From contig NZ_JAGHZS010000006.1 in assembly GCF_017745275.1 (NCBI RefSeq), positions 1-64,000 of the forward strand: a stretch of 64,000 bases of DNA, read 5' to 3'. Below are positions 35,418 through 44,888 of the stretch, piece by piece. Position numbers and translations under genes: made by a program. The stretch comes from Chitinophaga sp. GTDB lineage: Bacteria > Bacteroidota > Bacteroidia > Chitinophagales > Chitinophagaceae. Position 1 is the first letter of the stretch; each line of letters starts with the position of its first letter. A model generated the notes under the pieces. That model was not told where the DNA came from and did not search any database. It saw only the letters and a program-made list of their open reading frames with translations.

Positions 35418-37370
35418 CTAGAAATCCAGCTCCATATTAAGTCTGTCTTTGAGCTCTTTTACCAGGGGATATTTCTCTGCCATCAGCTGGAATTGTTCCC
35501 TGCTGGATAACGGAGCCGGGCCAATATCCTGCGTTTGCTGGCTCTCGTCCAGTTGCAGGGTAAGCACAATGGCCGGGTTGTTGAACTTCTTTTTCAGGAA
35601 TTCGGCAATGATCAGTTTCTCTTCTTCCATAAACCGGAACTGCACAATATTACGACTTACAATCCCTACTTCGGCCGCTCCCAGCAGCTTCAGCTGGGCA
35701 AGCTGTAAGTTACTCACCACCGTCATTTTGTTCGCCTGCCGGTACAGATCGATAAATTCTTCCCAGTACACATGAATAGCTCCCTGGGTAATAGGAATCA
35801 CCTGGACAGGCGTAGTACCCTGTTGTTTCGCCGCCATGGCTTCTTTCATCGCCGCCAGCCCGGTCAGTTTGCTGGTCGGAGCTGCGGTAGCTGCGGTATT
35901 GCCGGCTGCCGTAGCTGTAGCCGCCGGTGCTGGTGTGGCAACAGGAGCCGCTGGTGTAGAGGCGGAAGGTACTGTGACCGGTGGCGCAGGTGCTGCCGGT
36001 ACAGGAGCCGTTTGTGAGGGACGTGGCGGAACAGGCGCTGCTACAGGCGTTGCCGTAAGTACCGGATTCCCGGCAGGTGCGGCGGCTCCACCGTCTACCG
36101 TTAAACGGGCTGCAGGTGCAGCAGCTATACTTTCTGTAGTAGCCGGTTTATCAGTGATTGTTTTGGCGGTTACCGGCTGGGCAGCAGGAGCGCGCAGCTT
36201 TTGTGGCACCGACCCGTCAGGAACTAATTTTTTTTTTGCCACCTCTCCGGTGCTGTCATCGCTGACCAATGTAACGGCTTGCTGCAGATAACACAGTTTA
36301 ATCAATGCCATTTCCACATGTAAACGTTTATTACGCGCCATGCGGTAATTGATCTCAGTTTCATTGAGCAGGTGCAGGGCAGTAATCAGGTAAGCCGGAC
36401 TTATCTGGCCGGACAATTGTTTGTACCGCTCTTTCAGGTTGCCGGATACTTCTACGAGGTGTAACGCTTTCTCTTCCTTGCACAATAAAAGGTTACGCAG
36501 GAATTCTGCCCATCCATTCAGGAAGTTATCTCCTTCAAATCCTTTCTGTAAAATTTCATCAAACAGGAGCAGGGCATTGGCGATGTCCTGTTGTAAAACA
36601 CAGCCCATTACCCGGAAGAAATAATCGTAATCCAGGATGTTCAGGTGTTCCAGCGTATTCTGATAGGTGAGATGTCCACTGGTAAAGCTGACAATCTTGT
36701 CCAGGGTACTCAGGGAGTCGCGCATACACCCATCAGTTTTTTGCGCTACCAGGTGCAGGGCATCTGCATCTGCCTGGATATGTTCTTTGGTACAGATTTC
36801 CTGTAAATGGTCTACCGTATCCTGTATGGTAATGCGTTTGAAGTCGAAGATCTGGCAACGACTCAGGATAGTAGGTAATATCTTATGTTTTTCTGTAGTG
36901 GCCAGGATGAAGATAGCGTAGGAGGGCGGCTCTTCCAGCGTTTTCAGAAATGCATTGAAAGCCGAGGAACTAAGCATGTGTACCTCATCTATAATATAGA
37001 TCTTATATTTCCCTGCCTGTGGCGCAAAACGCACCTGTTCTACCAGGGTACGGATATCATCTACCGAGTTATTGGAGGCGGCATCCAGTTCATGGATGTT
37101 AAACGAACTGCCTTCATTAAACGATTTACAGGAATGACATTCGTTACAGGCTTCTCCATCCGGCTGCAGGTTTTCGCAGTTAATGGTTTTAGCCAGGATA
37201 CGCGCACAGGTAGTTTTCCCTACTCCGCGAGGTCCGCAAAAAAGGAAGGCATGTGCCAACTGGTTGTTGCGGATGGCATTTTTGAGAGTGGTGGTAATAT
37301 GTGCTTGTCCAACAACAGTTGAAAAGTTCTGTGGACGGTATTTACGGGCTGAAACGATAAAATTCTCCAT
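35418..37370 (-). CDS. dnaX: DNA polymerase III subunit gamma/tau
   Basis: 650 residues. AAA clamp-loader domain with Walker A GPRGVGKT (46-53), zinc cysteines C65/C75/C78/C81, Walker B IYIIDEVHML and sensor TTEKHKILPTILSRCQ. After the collar domain comes a Pro/Ala/Thr-rich linker of about 130 residues (roughly 385-515), then a C-terminal domain. The linker is low in complexity and its antisense frame is long and open. No A-run that would force programmed frameshifting is evident by eye. Confidence 0.95.
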   Translation of the reverse strand: MENFIVSARKYRPQNFSTVVGQAHITTTLKNAIRNNQLAHAFLFCGPRGVGKTTCARILAKTINCENLQPDGEACNECHSCKSFNEGSSFNIHELDAASNNSVDDIRTLVEQVRFAPQAGKYKIYIIDEVHMLSSSAFNAFLKTLEEPPSYAIFILATTEKHKILPTILSRCQIFDFKRITIQDTVDHLQEICTKEHIQADADALHLVAQKTDGCMRDSLSTLDKIVSFTSGHLTYQNTLEHLNILDYDYFFRVMGCVLQQDIANALLLFDEILQKGFEGDNFLNGWAEFLRNLLLCKEEKALHLVEVSGNLKERYKQLSGQISPAYLITALHLLNETEINYRMARNKRLHVEMALIKLCYLQQAVTLVSDDSTGEVAKKKLVPDGSVPQKLRAPAAQPVTAKTITDKPATTESIAAAPAARLTVDGGAAAPAGNPVLTATPVAAPVPPRPSQTAPVPAAPAPPVTVPSASTPAAPVATPAPAATATAAGNTAATAAPTSKLTGLAAMKEAMAAKQQGTTPVQVIPITQGAIHVYWEEFIDLYRQANKMTVVSNLQLAQLKLLGAAEVGIVSRNIVQFRFMEEEKLIIAEFLKKKFNNPAIVLTLQLDESQQTQDIGPAPLSSREQFQLMAEKYPLVKELKDRLNMELDF

Positions 37371-37458
37371 ATGACTGCTACGCTTTCGCGAGCGCCGAAA
37401 ATACGCACAAATTCAGTAAGAGAAAAATGCGCAGCAGGATCAGCGCTGACACAGGGTT

Positions 37459-39576
37459 TTAGTCCACTGTGTGTAAGGTTAAAATAAATTCCAGGTACGC
37501 TTTTTTTAATAATATGACCCCGTTGTTATAATGCTCCATCATCAGTGAGCTGATTTCATGCAACTCCTGTATGGCTACATAATTCGGGATCATGTCATCT
37601 ATAAAGGTGCAGTCCTGTTGCCAGAACTCCTGCAGCTTCTGGTGAAGGTTGTCCGGAAAAGCGTGATAGAGCGGGGAATTGCAGATGTTTTCTGCCATCA
37701 TGCGAAAACTCCAGCATTCGGCGGATAGTTCGTCAAACAGCGTGGGCATATTTTCCATTTCATGGTCCCCTCCGTTAAATAATAAGCTGATACAATGTAT
37801 GATCCGTATTACCTGGTCATTCAGCTGGTGGCCGGTTTGCTGGTATTCCAGCAACTGCTCGTACTCTTTCTTTAAGCGGGCCGCTATGGCCGGATCCTTT
37901 TGCCATGCCAGTGTATAGTGGTACCGGAAGGCCGTTTCATCCTGCTGCAGTAGCCACTCCTGCTCCTCCGCCACCTTGGCAGACAGCATCCTGGCCAACT
38001 GCCTGGCCCGGGGTGCGCTGTATTTTTGCCCGTCAAATTCAAAATAACGGGTCTGAAATTGACCGCTGCTGATCGCCTGCAGGGTTTCTGCATCCTGGCG
38101 GTCCCGGTAAAAAGCCCGCATCCGGGAAATAATGTCCGAATGGTATATCTCCCGAAGACTATATTTTTTTATTTCTTCCGGAGATAACAACCGCGTATAG
38201 GCTTCCGTCATTTCATTAAATGGCCGGTTGTCATAGTAATCATTGAATACACGCGGATATTCATATAGCCGGTGACGTTGGGACAATTCGTCAATATATG
38301 CCGCCGGGCTTATTTCCGTGAAAGTATCTGTTGTAGGAGAAATAGTATAATTATACACCAGGGCTGTCATTTGCTGCTGCAATTGCTCCGGGTCATTAAA
38401 CAGCACCCATGCGCTGTTATCAGGCATCGTACAGGATACATTGGCTTGCAGAAAGTGGGCTTCCCGGTCTTCCCTCGTTAAATGCGAGGTCCACTGTTCC
38501 CGCAACTGTACGCGGCTTTTTAGGAAATTTTGAAAGTAATGATTGTTGATAACAGGCAGCCCCGTTGGGTCCAGCGACAAATGATTCTGGGACGCATAAT
38601 AATGAATGAGCGCGCGCTGAACGCTGAAAATATTGGAAAACCGAACTGTTTTTTCTGCCAGCTCCGGGAGTTTATGAAAGCAATGATCCAGACAGTAACC
38701 GCCCATTTCCACCCGGCGTAGGCCACTCACAGCGGTTTCTGTGCTGGTAAGCCCTACCGCTACAGTATCGGTGTAGAATTCCATTTCCCGGCTCAGGGTG
38801 AGATACTGCTGGTTAATCAGGAAATATATTTTCCGCAGTATCCACTGCATAAAATTTAATATCCGTGTAGTAATATGCGCAAAGAAACTTAACAGGCTGC
38901 CACCATTGCTCCAGCGCATTTCCATTTCTGTCCACCGCTCATTTTCATACAACATGTTGTACAATACCTTATTCAGGGAATAGATATAACTACCCAGTTT
39001 CATACTTCGCCGGGAAAAGTGCGCAAACTCATGGGCCAGCAACATTTTAAATTCACTGATATTCACGCTGTTAATAAGTCCCAGTCCGATTTCAAGGTTT
39101 TTACGGGCAGGGAGGAATAATCCCAGAAAGCTGGAATTATAGAAGATCGTGGCGTTCATATCCGGCACTACAAACACTTTATTCGGAAAACGCATCCGCG
39201 TTTCTTTCACCAGCCGGGTAATGAAATCAAACAAATCAGGATGATTGTCTGCAAAAATCTGAGTACGGTATGGGTTGGTAGCTGGCCGTTTGTTAAAAAG
39301 AAATTTGATGAGAAAAAACAACACCATGCCTCCCAGTAACACAAGACTAAATCCCGTGATACCGGAGAGCCAGGTAGGATACCTGCGGAATAGTATGATT
39401 CCTCCTGATATACAGGCTACTGCCAGGGCAACAGCTGTTACCAATAATACCACGTAGAGAATAAAGAACAAGACAACGCAGCTAAGGGCTTTCATTATCT
39501 GTTGTCTAAATAATACCGTGGGTTGAATGAGTGCCAGATCCGCATTTTCCGGACACCCAGGGTATAAGTTGGTCAT
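37459..39576 (-). CDS. Membrane M48-like zinc metallopeptidase
   Basis: 705 residues. Two hydrophobic segments (about 28-60 and 72-94) precede a peptidase region with the zinc motif AHEFAHF (H182, E183, H186) and a downstream SREMEFYTDTVAV segment that may supply the third ligand. A long C-terminal part of over 400 residues has no recognised domain. M48 enzymes act on membrane proteins or CAAX-type substrates; the large C-terminal extension is a Bacteroidota-type variant. It is probably membrane-anchored with a cytoplasmic active site. Confidence 0.85.
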   Translation of the reverse strand: MTNLYPGCPENADLALIQPTVLFRQQIMKALSCVVLFFILYVVLLVTAVALAVACISGGIILFRRYPTWLSGITGFSLVLLGGMVLFFLIKFLFNKRPATNPYRTQIFADNHPDLFDFITRLVKETRMRFPNKVFVVPDMNATIFYNSSFLGLFLPARKNLEIGLGLINSVNISEFKMLLAHEFAHFSRRSMKLGSYIYSLNKVLYNMLYENERWTEMEMRWSNGGSLLSFFAHITTRILNFMQWILRKIYFLINQQYLTLSREMEFYTDTVAVGLTSTETAVSGLRRVEMGGYCLDHCFHKLPELAEKTVRFSNIFSVQRALIHYYASQNHLSLDPTGLPVINNHYFQNFLKSRVQLREQWTSHLTREDREAHFLQANVSCTMPDNSAWVLFNDPEQLQQQMTALVYNYTISPTTDTFTEISPAAYIDELSQRHRLYEYPRVFNDYYDNRPFNEMTEAYTRLLSPEEIKKYSLREIYHSDIISRMRAFYRDRQDAETLQAISSGQFQTRYFEFDGQKYSAPRARQLARMLSAKVAEEQEWLLQQDETAFRYHYTLAWQKDPAIAARLKKEYEQLLEYQQTGHQLNDQVIRIIHCISLLFNGGDHEMENMPTLFDELSAECWSFRMMAENICNSPLYHAFPDNLHQKLQEFWQQDCTFIDDMIPNYVAIQELHEISSLMMEHYNNGVILLKKAYLEFILTLHTVD

Positions 39577-39825
39577 AACACAGCATCTGGTTAGATACGA
39601 TCGTAACTGCCCAAAGGGATTTAAAAGTAGGTAATATTCAGAAACTTCCCTGCTATCAATACCAGATCAGATATTGATATGGGGGAATGTGATAGTTACT
39701 GATTTGGCTTTGAGCGTGTTGATGTGATCTATATTTTTTATGGTAATGTATTGAATGTCTGAAGTATGGGCTAAGAGGGGAAAAGAATAGGGTAATGGCC
39801 AGGGAAAACATTAACAGATAAACGG
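39577..39825. other. Intergenic region
   Basis: About 250 bases between the M48-like gene and the terminator of the following minus-strand gene. A chance frame here (up to 39907) overlaps the neighbouring gene's C-terminus and is not called. Confidence 0.4.
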
Positions 39826-39856
39826 CTCCGGATACAGGAAACTCCCGTATCCGGAG
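39826..39856 (-). terminator. Hairpin after GNAT-like gene
   Basis: CTCCGGATAC / GTATCCGGAG, a 10-bp perfect stem just past the stop codon of the minus-strand gene at 39867. The downstream tract is only partly T-rich, so it may be a terminator or 3' stabiliser. Confidence 0.65.
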
Positions 39857-39866
39857 AGAAGACTTA

Positions 39867-41030
39867 TCACACCATAGGATGTCTTTTATATGGGATGGTA
39901 CGGTCAAATAAATAACGGTATGTAGTTAATTGCCTGGACGGTACAGCTCCCAGGCTTTCGGCTACATTTTGCATTCTTGGATTAAAATCGCCGATCCACT
40001 GCATTTCATAATCCACATAATGTTCGCTGTCGCTCTGAATGAGTTTAGCGCCTTCCACAATCATATAGGCATCAATGCCTTTGCCCTGGAATTCAGGGAC
40101 AATACCGAATATAACCCCAACTATTTTTTTGCAATAACCGGTATTTTTCAACCACAGGAATTTGAGTTTTTGCCACAGGCCAAACTGCCCATTCATATGT
40201 TTAATATACTGGTTCAGATCGGGAAGATTAAGCCAGATTGCAATAGGTTCATCGTGATGGTATACGAACCAGGCGATCTTTTCATCCAGCAAAGGCTTCA
40301 TCTGTTTAAAAATAGCGAGCGCCTGTGCTTTTCCCATTTCCTTACCGCCGGCATGTTGCGCCCAGGCCTTGTTATATACGATGCTGAACGCTTCGGCAAA
40401 TTTAGGAAGTTCGTTTTTCTTAATATGCACCGCTTTAAAGGCCGGATCTTTGGCAATGGCATCATGCCGTTCAAAAAACTTGGACTGCAGTTGATCGCGT
40501 ACTTTCATGCCATAGCAAATCTGGTGAAAGAACACCTGGAAGCCATATTGTTCAAATAAGCGGACATAGTATGGCGGGTTGAAGTTCATGCAGTAAATAG
40601 GCTCGTGGAAGCCTTTGGTCAGCAATCCCCACCAGTTATTACGCTCCCCAAAGTTAATAGGGCCGTCCATCGCCTGCATGCCTCTTTCCTGCAGCCATTG
40701 TTTAGCAGTATCAAAAAGCAGGTTAGCTGCCTCCTGGCTATCAATACAGTCAAAGAAGCCTACGCCACCTACCGGGCATTCGTCTCCTTTGTTTTTATAT
40801 TTCTTATTCACAAAGGCCGCGATTCTTCCGATAAGCCTACCCTTCTCATCTTTCAGAATCCATCGTACCAGTTCTCCATGGCGGTATGCCTTGTTGTGCT
40901 CCGTATCAAATACGGCGTTGATATCCTTATCCAGGGGCCTGATCCAGCCCGGTACATCTTTATTCAAAGTAATATGTACATCGAGAAATAGCCTGGCTGT
41001 TAGTTCATCGTTTACAATAATCAGTTGCAT
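39867..41030 (-). CDS. GNAT-fold acetyltransferase-like protein
   Basis: About 387 residues from MQLIIVNDE. The C-terminal third shows acetyltransferase-like features (VGVIFGIVPEFQGKGIDAYMI resembles the acetyl-CoA loop, followed by YEMQWIGDFNPRM), and the N-terminal half holds another GNAT-like segment (RIAAFVNKKY ... DGPINFGERN). It probably has a tandem-GNAT architecture as in Bacteroidota proteins of unknown substrate. It is divergent from the next gene. Confidence 0.75.
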   Translation of the reverse strand: MQLIIVNDELTARLFLDVHITLNKDVPGWIRPLDKDINAVFDTEHNKAYRHGELVRWILKDEKGRLIGRIAAFVNKKYKNKGDECPVGGVGFFDCIDSQEAANLLFDTAKQWLQERGMQAMDGPINFGERNNWWGLLTKGFHEPIYCMNFNPPYYVRLFEQYGFQVFFHQICYGMKVRDQLQSKFFERHDAIAKDPAFKAVHIKKNELPKFAEAFSIVYNKAWAQHAGGKEMGKAQALAIFKQMKPLLDEKIAWFVYHHDEPIAIWLNLPDLNQYIKHMNGQFGLWQKLKFLWLKNTGYCKKIVGVIFGIVPEFQGKGIDAYMIVEGAKLIQSDSEHYVDYEMQWIGDFNPRMQNVAESLGAVPSRQLTTYRYLFDRTIPYKRHPMV

Positions 41031-41093
41031 TGAAACCATTTGTACAAATGTAATAAAAACTGTATTGGCATTATTTTTTCTCTTTCACGCCAC

Positions 41094-41711
41094 ATGAAAA
41101 GAACATATGTTTATCCCCTAATATTAGTACTACTGGTAGTTGTTTTTGGGCTGGGCTATTGTCAGCAACAACGATACGTCCGCAAAGTACTGGCTGAAAA
41201 TCAACGTCTGTGGAACGAAAACCGCGATTTACGCAAAAGCCTGGATCAATCCGGGGTAGTAGACACGCAGATTGCTAATCACCAGGCAGTACAGCAAAGA
41301 GTAGCCGGACAGTTTATTGAACGCAGGGCTTATTACCGCCGTAACTGGCGCCAGTTCATTGCGGTGAGTGCCGGTGAATACCGTACCGGACTGCTCGGCG
41401 GTATCAAAGACCTGAACATCATTGTCAATAACCAAACAGAATATGCGCTGGATAATATAGTGGTGAAAGTGGAATACATGCGTAACAACAATGACATATT
41501 TAAAACTGAGCAGTATACCATCAGCAATATCCCTGAAAAGAGCACCCGTAGCGTAGCTGCTTCCAACAGCCGGAAAGGCAGTAAAGTGAACGTAACGCTG
41601 ATAAGTATCACCAGTCAGCCCATGAACTTCTGCTGGTCTGTTAATAAGCCCGTTCCTGCCGGTAATCCGGATCCTTTTGAATGTGTACCTTCTGCTAAGG
41701 ATAATCAGTAA
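41094..41711 (+). CDS. Membrane-anchored hypothetical protein
   Basis: 205 residues from MKRTYVYPL; an earlier in-frame start would overlap the divergent gene's promoter. One N-terminal transmembrane helix (LILVLLVVVFGLGYC) is followed by a coiled-coil-like segment and a beta-rich C-terminal domain (LGGIKDLNIIVNNQTEYALDNIVVKVEYM). No family was recognised. It is followed 9 bases later by a GNAT gene in the same operon. Confidence 0.7.
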   Translation: MKRTYVYPLILVLLVVVFGLGYCQQQRYVRKVLAENQRLWNENRDLRKSLDQSGVVDTQIANHQAVQQRVAGQFIERRAYYRRNWRQFIAVSAGEYRTGLLGGIKDLNIIVNNQTEYALDNIVVKVEYMRNNNDIFKTEQYTISNIPEKSTRSVAASNSRKGSKVNVTLISITSQPMNFCWSVNKPVPAGNPDPFECVPSAKDNQ

Positions 41712-41720
41712 CTTGGCGAT

Positions 41721-42233
41721 ATGATTCAAATGAAACCGGTGAGTGTTGCCGATGCGGCAATACAAGACCTTTATGAAGAAGCATTTCCAAAGGAGGAAAG
41801 AAGACCCTGGCCCCAGCAGTTATCGCTCATTGCCGCGGGAAAGATCAGGATATTGCGTATCAGCAAGGGAGATCTTTTTGCAGGCTTTGTATTTTACTGG
41901 CACCTGCCCCTGTTTAATTTTATTGAGCATTTCGCTATTCACGCGGATGCCCGCGGTGGTGGCGCCGGTACCCAGGTGATGCAGTTGCTCGAAAAGCAAT
42001 TAGGAACGATCATACTGGAAGTAGAGCCGCCAATAACGGAGCAGGCTATACGTAGAATTGCATTTTACGAAAGGCTGGGATATCAGACTTTCCCCGATGC
42101 ATATGAGCAGCCTCCCTATTATCCTGAATTCCCGCCGCTTGCGTTACGCATTATGCACAAAGGATTTCCTCCGGGTGAGGCTAATTTTGCAGTGGTAAAA
42201 GATCAGCTTTATCAATACGTATACACAAAATAA
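41721..42233 (+). CDS. GNAT N-acetyltransferase
   Basis: 170 residues. GNAT core: YEEAFPKEERRPW, then the acetyl-CoA pyrophosphate loop HADARGGGAGTQVM and RIAFYERLGYQTF. The substrate is unknown. It is cotranscribed with the preceding membrane protein. The stop codon is immediately followed by nested hairpin E. Confidence 0.88.
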   Translation: MIQMKPVSVADAAIQDLYEEAFPKEERRPWPQQLSLIAAGKIRILRISKGDLFAGFVFYWHLPLFNFIEHFAIHADARGGGAGTQVMQLLEKQLGTIILEVEPPITEQAIRRIAFYERLGYQTFPDAYEQPPYYPEFPPLALRIMHKGFPPGEANFAVVKDQLYQYVYTK

Positions 42234-42312
42234 AAGTACGAATGAAGAACCGGGTAAGCAGGATGTTATCTCACTAAACATCCGTTTCGGTTATCATTCG
42301 TACTTTTTTATT
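42232..42312. terminator. Nested hairpin E between convergent genes
   Basis: Outer arms AAAAGTACGAATGA (42232-42245) and TCATTCGTACTTTT (42294-42307) enclose AACCG/CGGTT and an inner GGATGTT/AACATCC stem, ending in a T-run. It overlaps the GNAT stop and likely terminates both strands. The GAATGA/TCATTC arm end resembles the arm ends of elements A and C. Confidence 0.75.
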
Positions 42313-42335
42313 TTATACAGCGTTAGTGCTATCTG

Positions 42336-43880
42336 TTATCTTCCTACGCGTTGTGGTCTTCCCTGATCCTGTTGTGGCTGTTGTCTCTGCTGTTGTTGCT
42401 GTTGTTCTCTTTGTATACGCTGCTGTTGTTGCTGTTGTTGTTGTTGCTGCTGTTGCTGCTGTCGTTGTTGCTGTTGTATCTGTTCCCTTTGAATGCGTTG
42501 CTGCTGCTGTTGTTGCTGTTGCTGTTCTCTTTGTATACGCTGCTGTTGCTGTTGCTGTTGTTGCTGTATCCGCTGTTGTTGTTGTTCCTGTTGTATCCTT
42601 TGTTGGTCTATTCGCTGTTGCTGTTGTTGTTGCTGTTGTTGCTGTTGTATTCTCTGTTGTTCTATCCTTTGCTGTTGTTGCTGTTGTTGATCTCTCTGTA
42701 CGCGCTGTTGTTCTTGCTGCTGTTGTTGTTGTATCCGCTGTAATTGCCGTTGCTGTTGCTGCTGGTCAAAAGATCTGTCTGGTGTAACCCTGGATGGTCT
42801 ATTATAATCCGGATTATTATTGCCGGGTTGTGTATTACCATTTCCGGGATTAATCCTTCCGTTGTTATTATTTACCGGTTGATTGTTGTCGCGACCAGGA
42901 TAATTAATCCTTCCTCCACTGTTATTTCCATTATTTACCGGCTGATTATTATCGCGGCCCGGATAGGTAACTCTACCACCACCGTTGTTTCCGTTATTGC
43001 TGTTATTACCGGAATTACCAGGTGTAATACGGCCAGGCCGGTTATTGTCAATTGTCTGAACCGGTCTGTTACGATCCGCTTCACGGCCTCTTTGTATAGC
43101 AGTAGCATCCGGACGGAAAATCTGCAGGCGGTTGTTGTCTATTCTGCCACTACCAGGTCTGTTCGTATTTTCCACTCTTATTGGTCTGACCTGCTCGCCG
43201 GAATAACGTTGTACCTCGCGGGCGTCCGGTCCGGTGTATACTCTGTTACCACGGTAGTTATTATAATTATTGATAACGGTGGTGTTGTTAATAATAGTTA
43301 CGTTACGGCTATTGTTAACGTAGTAGTTGTTAATATTTCGGTTACCGATATATTGTCTGGGTACAAACGCCCAGTAAGCGGCAGGGGCGTTATAGGAATA
43401 CTGAGGCCCCATTGGTGCCCATCCGTAATAATCGCCACCGGTTCTCCAGCTTACCCATGCCGGACCCCAGTCGTTGCCAGGTACCCACATCCAGCCCTGG
43501 AAATCGTCATATAACCAGCGACCGTAGTGGAAAGCGGCCCAGCCCCATGCATAATCAGACATCCAGGTCCATCCGTAGTCGGTATATACCCAATGCCCAT
43601 TTGTATAGTAAGGTCTGAAGTCACGGCCTGCATTAGGGATCCATACCTGGTCATATCCAGGATAGCTTACCCAGCGGCCATAAGGGCTCAATTGATCATA
43701 AAAGGAAATGGAACCGCTGATTTGTACCTGCGGGCCTGATCCATAATCTGATCCGTAAGAAGAGCCGTATTGATCGTATTGATCATTGTAGTTGCCAGGT
43801 GCGTAAGTTGATGCGCAACTGCCTAAAAAGAAAGATATAAGTAACAGGGATAGACCTGTGTATTTCATTAATTGGTTCAT
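42336..43880 (-). CDS. Lipoprotein with DUF6600-like domain and polyglutamine C-terminus
   Basis: 514 residues. Lipoprotein signal (LLLISFFLGSC). Residues about 50-180 contain Tyr/Trp-rich repeats (GRWVSYPGYDQVWIP, HWVYTDYGWTWMSDYAWGWAAFHYGRW, WGPAWVSWR, YYGWAPMGP) as in DUF6600/YXWGXW proteins. A GN-rich region (290-355) precedes about 145 residues of almost pure Gln/Arg/Ile repeats (QQQQRIQ type). Likely surface-anchored. The Q-tract coding strand uses CAA/CAG mixtures. Confidence 0.85.
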   Translation of the reverse strand: MNQLMKYTGLSLLLISFFLGSCASTYAPGNYNDQYDQYGSSYGSDYGSGPQVQISGSISFYDQLSPYGRWVSYPGYDQVWIPNAGRDFRPYYTNGHWVYTDYGWTWMSDYAWGWAAFHYGRWLYDDFQGWMWVPGNDWGPAWVSWRTGGDYYGWAPMGPQYSYNAPAAYWAFVPRQYIGNRNINNYYVNNSRNVTIINNTTVINNYNNYRGNRVYTGPDAREVQRYSGEQVRPIRVENTNRPGSGRIDNNRLQIFRPDATAIQRGREADRNRPVQTIDNNRPGRITPGNSGNNSNNGNNGGGRVTYPGRDNNQPVNNGNNSGGRINYPGRDNNQPVNNNNGRINPGNGNTQPGNNNPDYNRPSRVTPDRSFDQQQQQRQLQRIQQQQQQEQQRVQRDQQQQQQQRIEQQRIQQQQQQQQQQQRIDQQRIQQEQQQQRIQQQQQQQQQRIQREQQQQQQQQQRIQREQIQQQQRQQQQQQQQQQQQQQRIQREQQQQQQRQQPQQDQGRPQRVGR

Positions 43881-44213
43881 AACTTCTGTTTTTTTAGTCC
43901 TGATAGGTTATTGTGAAGACCCTGGAGATGTCATGAATGTTGTTGTGTGTAAAGTTATTTTATCTCAACAAGCATTTTTTTAATGGTGTTTTTGAATGTT
44001 AAATTGCTGGCGGTATCATGGTGAAATGTTAAAGGATATTGTTAAAAATTTTATAACGCTTTTGCTGCAGTTCCGGCGTCTGTAGGGTATATGACAAAAA
44101 TGATTCCAAAATAATTTTCGGTTGTAACCGCTTGTAGTACAGTGCTTAACGGAACAGTGATGGGAATAATAAAACATTCCTGTAATATTGCAGCGGTCGA
44201 ATCAAATTATACA
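43881..44213. other. Intergenic region upstream of pnuC
   Basis: About 330 bases between divergent genes. I looked for a thiamine or NAD-type riboswitch before the transporter and saw no conserved core such as CTGAGA. Only promoter-like AT-rich sequence is visible. Confidence 0.4.
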
Positions 44214-44867
44214 ATGAATTCATTTTTCAGTATTGATCATACCTTCTTTACCGCGTTAGGATATTCCGTTAGTTATATAGAGTTTATAGGCACGCTAACA
44301 GGGTTACTATGTGTGTGGCTGGCGGCCCGTGATCATATACTGACCTGGCCTATAGGTCTTATTAATGTAAGTTGTTTCTTCCTTCTTTTCTGGCAGTTGC
44401 GGTTGTACGCCGACATGTTTTTGCAGATTTACTTTTTTGCTACGGGAGTTTATGGCTGGATATTCTGGTATCAGAAACAGCCTGAAAATGAACCAATATA
44501 TGCTTTGTCAAACAAACGGCGATGGCTGCTGGGAGGTGCTGCTATCCTGCTTTCCGGCGTAACCGGTTTTGTGATAAGCCGCCTGCATACCTGGTGGCCG
44601 GGCACATTTGAACATCCCGCTGCCTATCCTTATACGGATTCGGTGGTGGCCGTGTTAAGTGTAATGGCCAACCTGCTGCTGGCAAAACGTATCTGGGAAA
44701 ACTGGCTGCTATGGGTGATGGTAGACATAGTAGCTACTATCATTTACTTCCAGAAGGGGGTGAAGTTTTTAGGAATAGAATATTTCATTCTGCTCGTAGT
44801 TGCTACGCTGGGGCTCATTAAATGGGTGAAAGCATATCAACAGCAACCTGTTCAACCCAATTTATAA
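44214..44867 (+). CDS. pnuC: Nicotinamide riboside transporter PnuC
   Basis: 217 residues from MNSFFSIDHTF; the longer frame upstream is unlikely. About seven transmembrane helices. PnuC features include the WPIGLINVSCFFLLFW segment and WLLWVMVDIVATIIYFQKG near the end. It imports nicotinamide riboside by facilitated diffusion. PnuT (thiamine) paralogues look alike, but no thiamine riboswitch is seen. Confidence 0.88.
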   Translation: MNSFFSIDHTFFTALGYSVSYIEFIGTLTGLLCVWLAARDHILTWPIGLINVSCFFLLFWQLRLYADMFLQIYFFATGVYGWIFWYQKQPENEPIYALSNKRRWLLGGAAILLSGVTGFVISRLHTWWPGTFEHPAAYPYTDSVVAVLSVMANLLLAKRIWENWLLWVMVDIVATIIYFQKGVKFLGIEYFILLVVATLGLIKWVKAYQQQPVQPNL

Positions 44868-44888
44868 CAATATCATATTCTCTAACCT

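Noticed and set aside
39656..39907. 83-codon minus-strand frame
   Set aside because: Overlaps the conserved C-terminus of the GNAT-like gene and the hairpin after it; no family features.
42326..42787. Long plus-strand frames rich in Val, Leu or Cys opposite the polyglutamine gene
   Set aside because: They are antisense readings of CAA/CAG repeats; the minus-strand lipoprotein has a signal peptide and a known domain.
43881..44213. Thiamine-type riboswitch before pnuC
   Set aside because: No CTGAGA-like core or matching helices were found, so the gene is called PnuC rather than PnuT.
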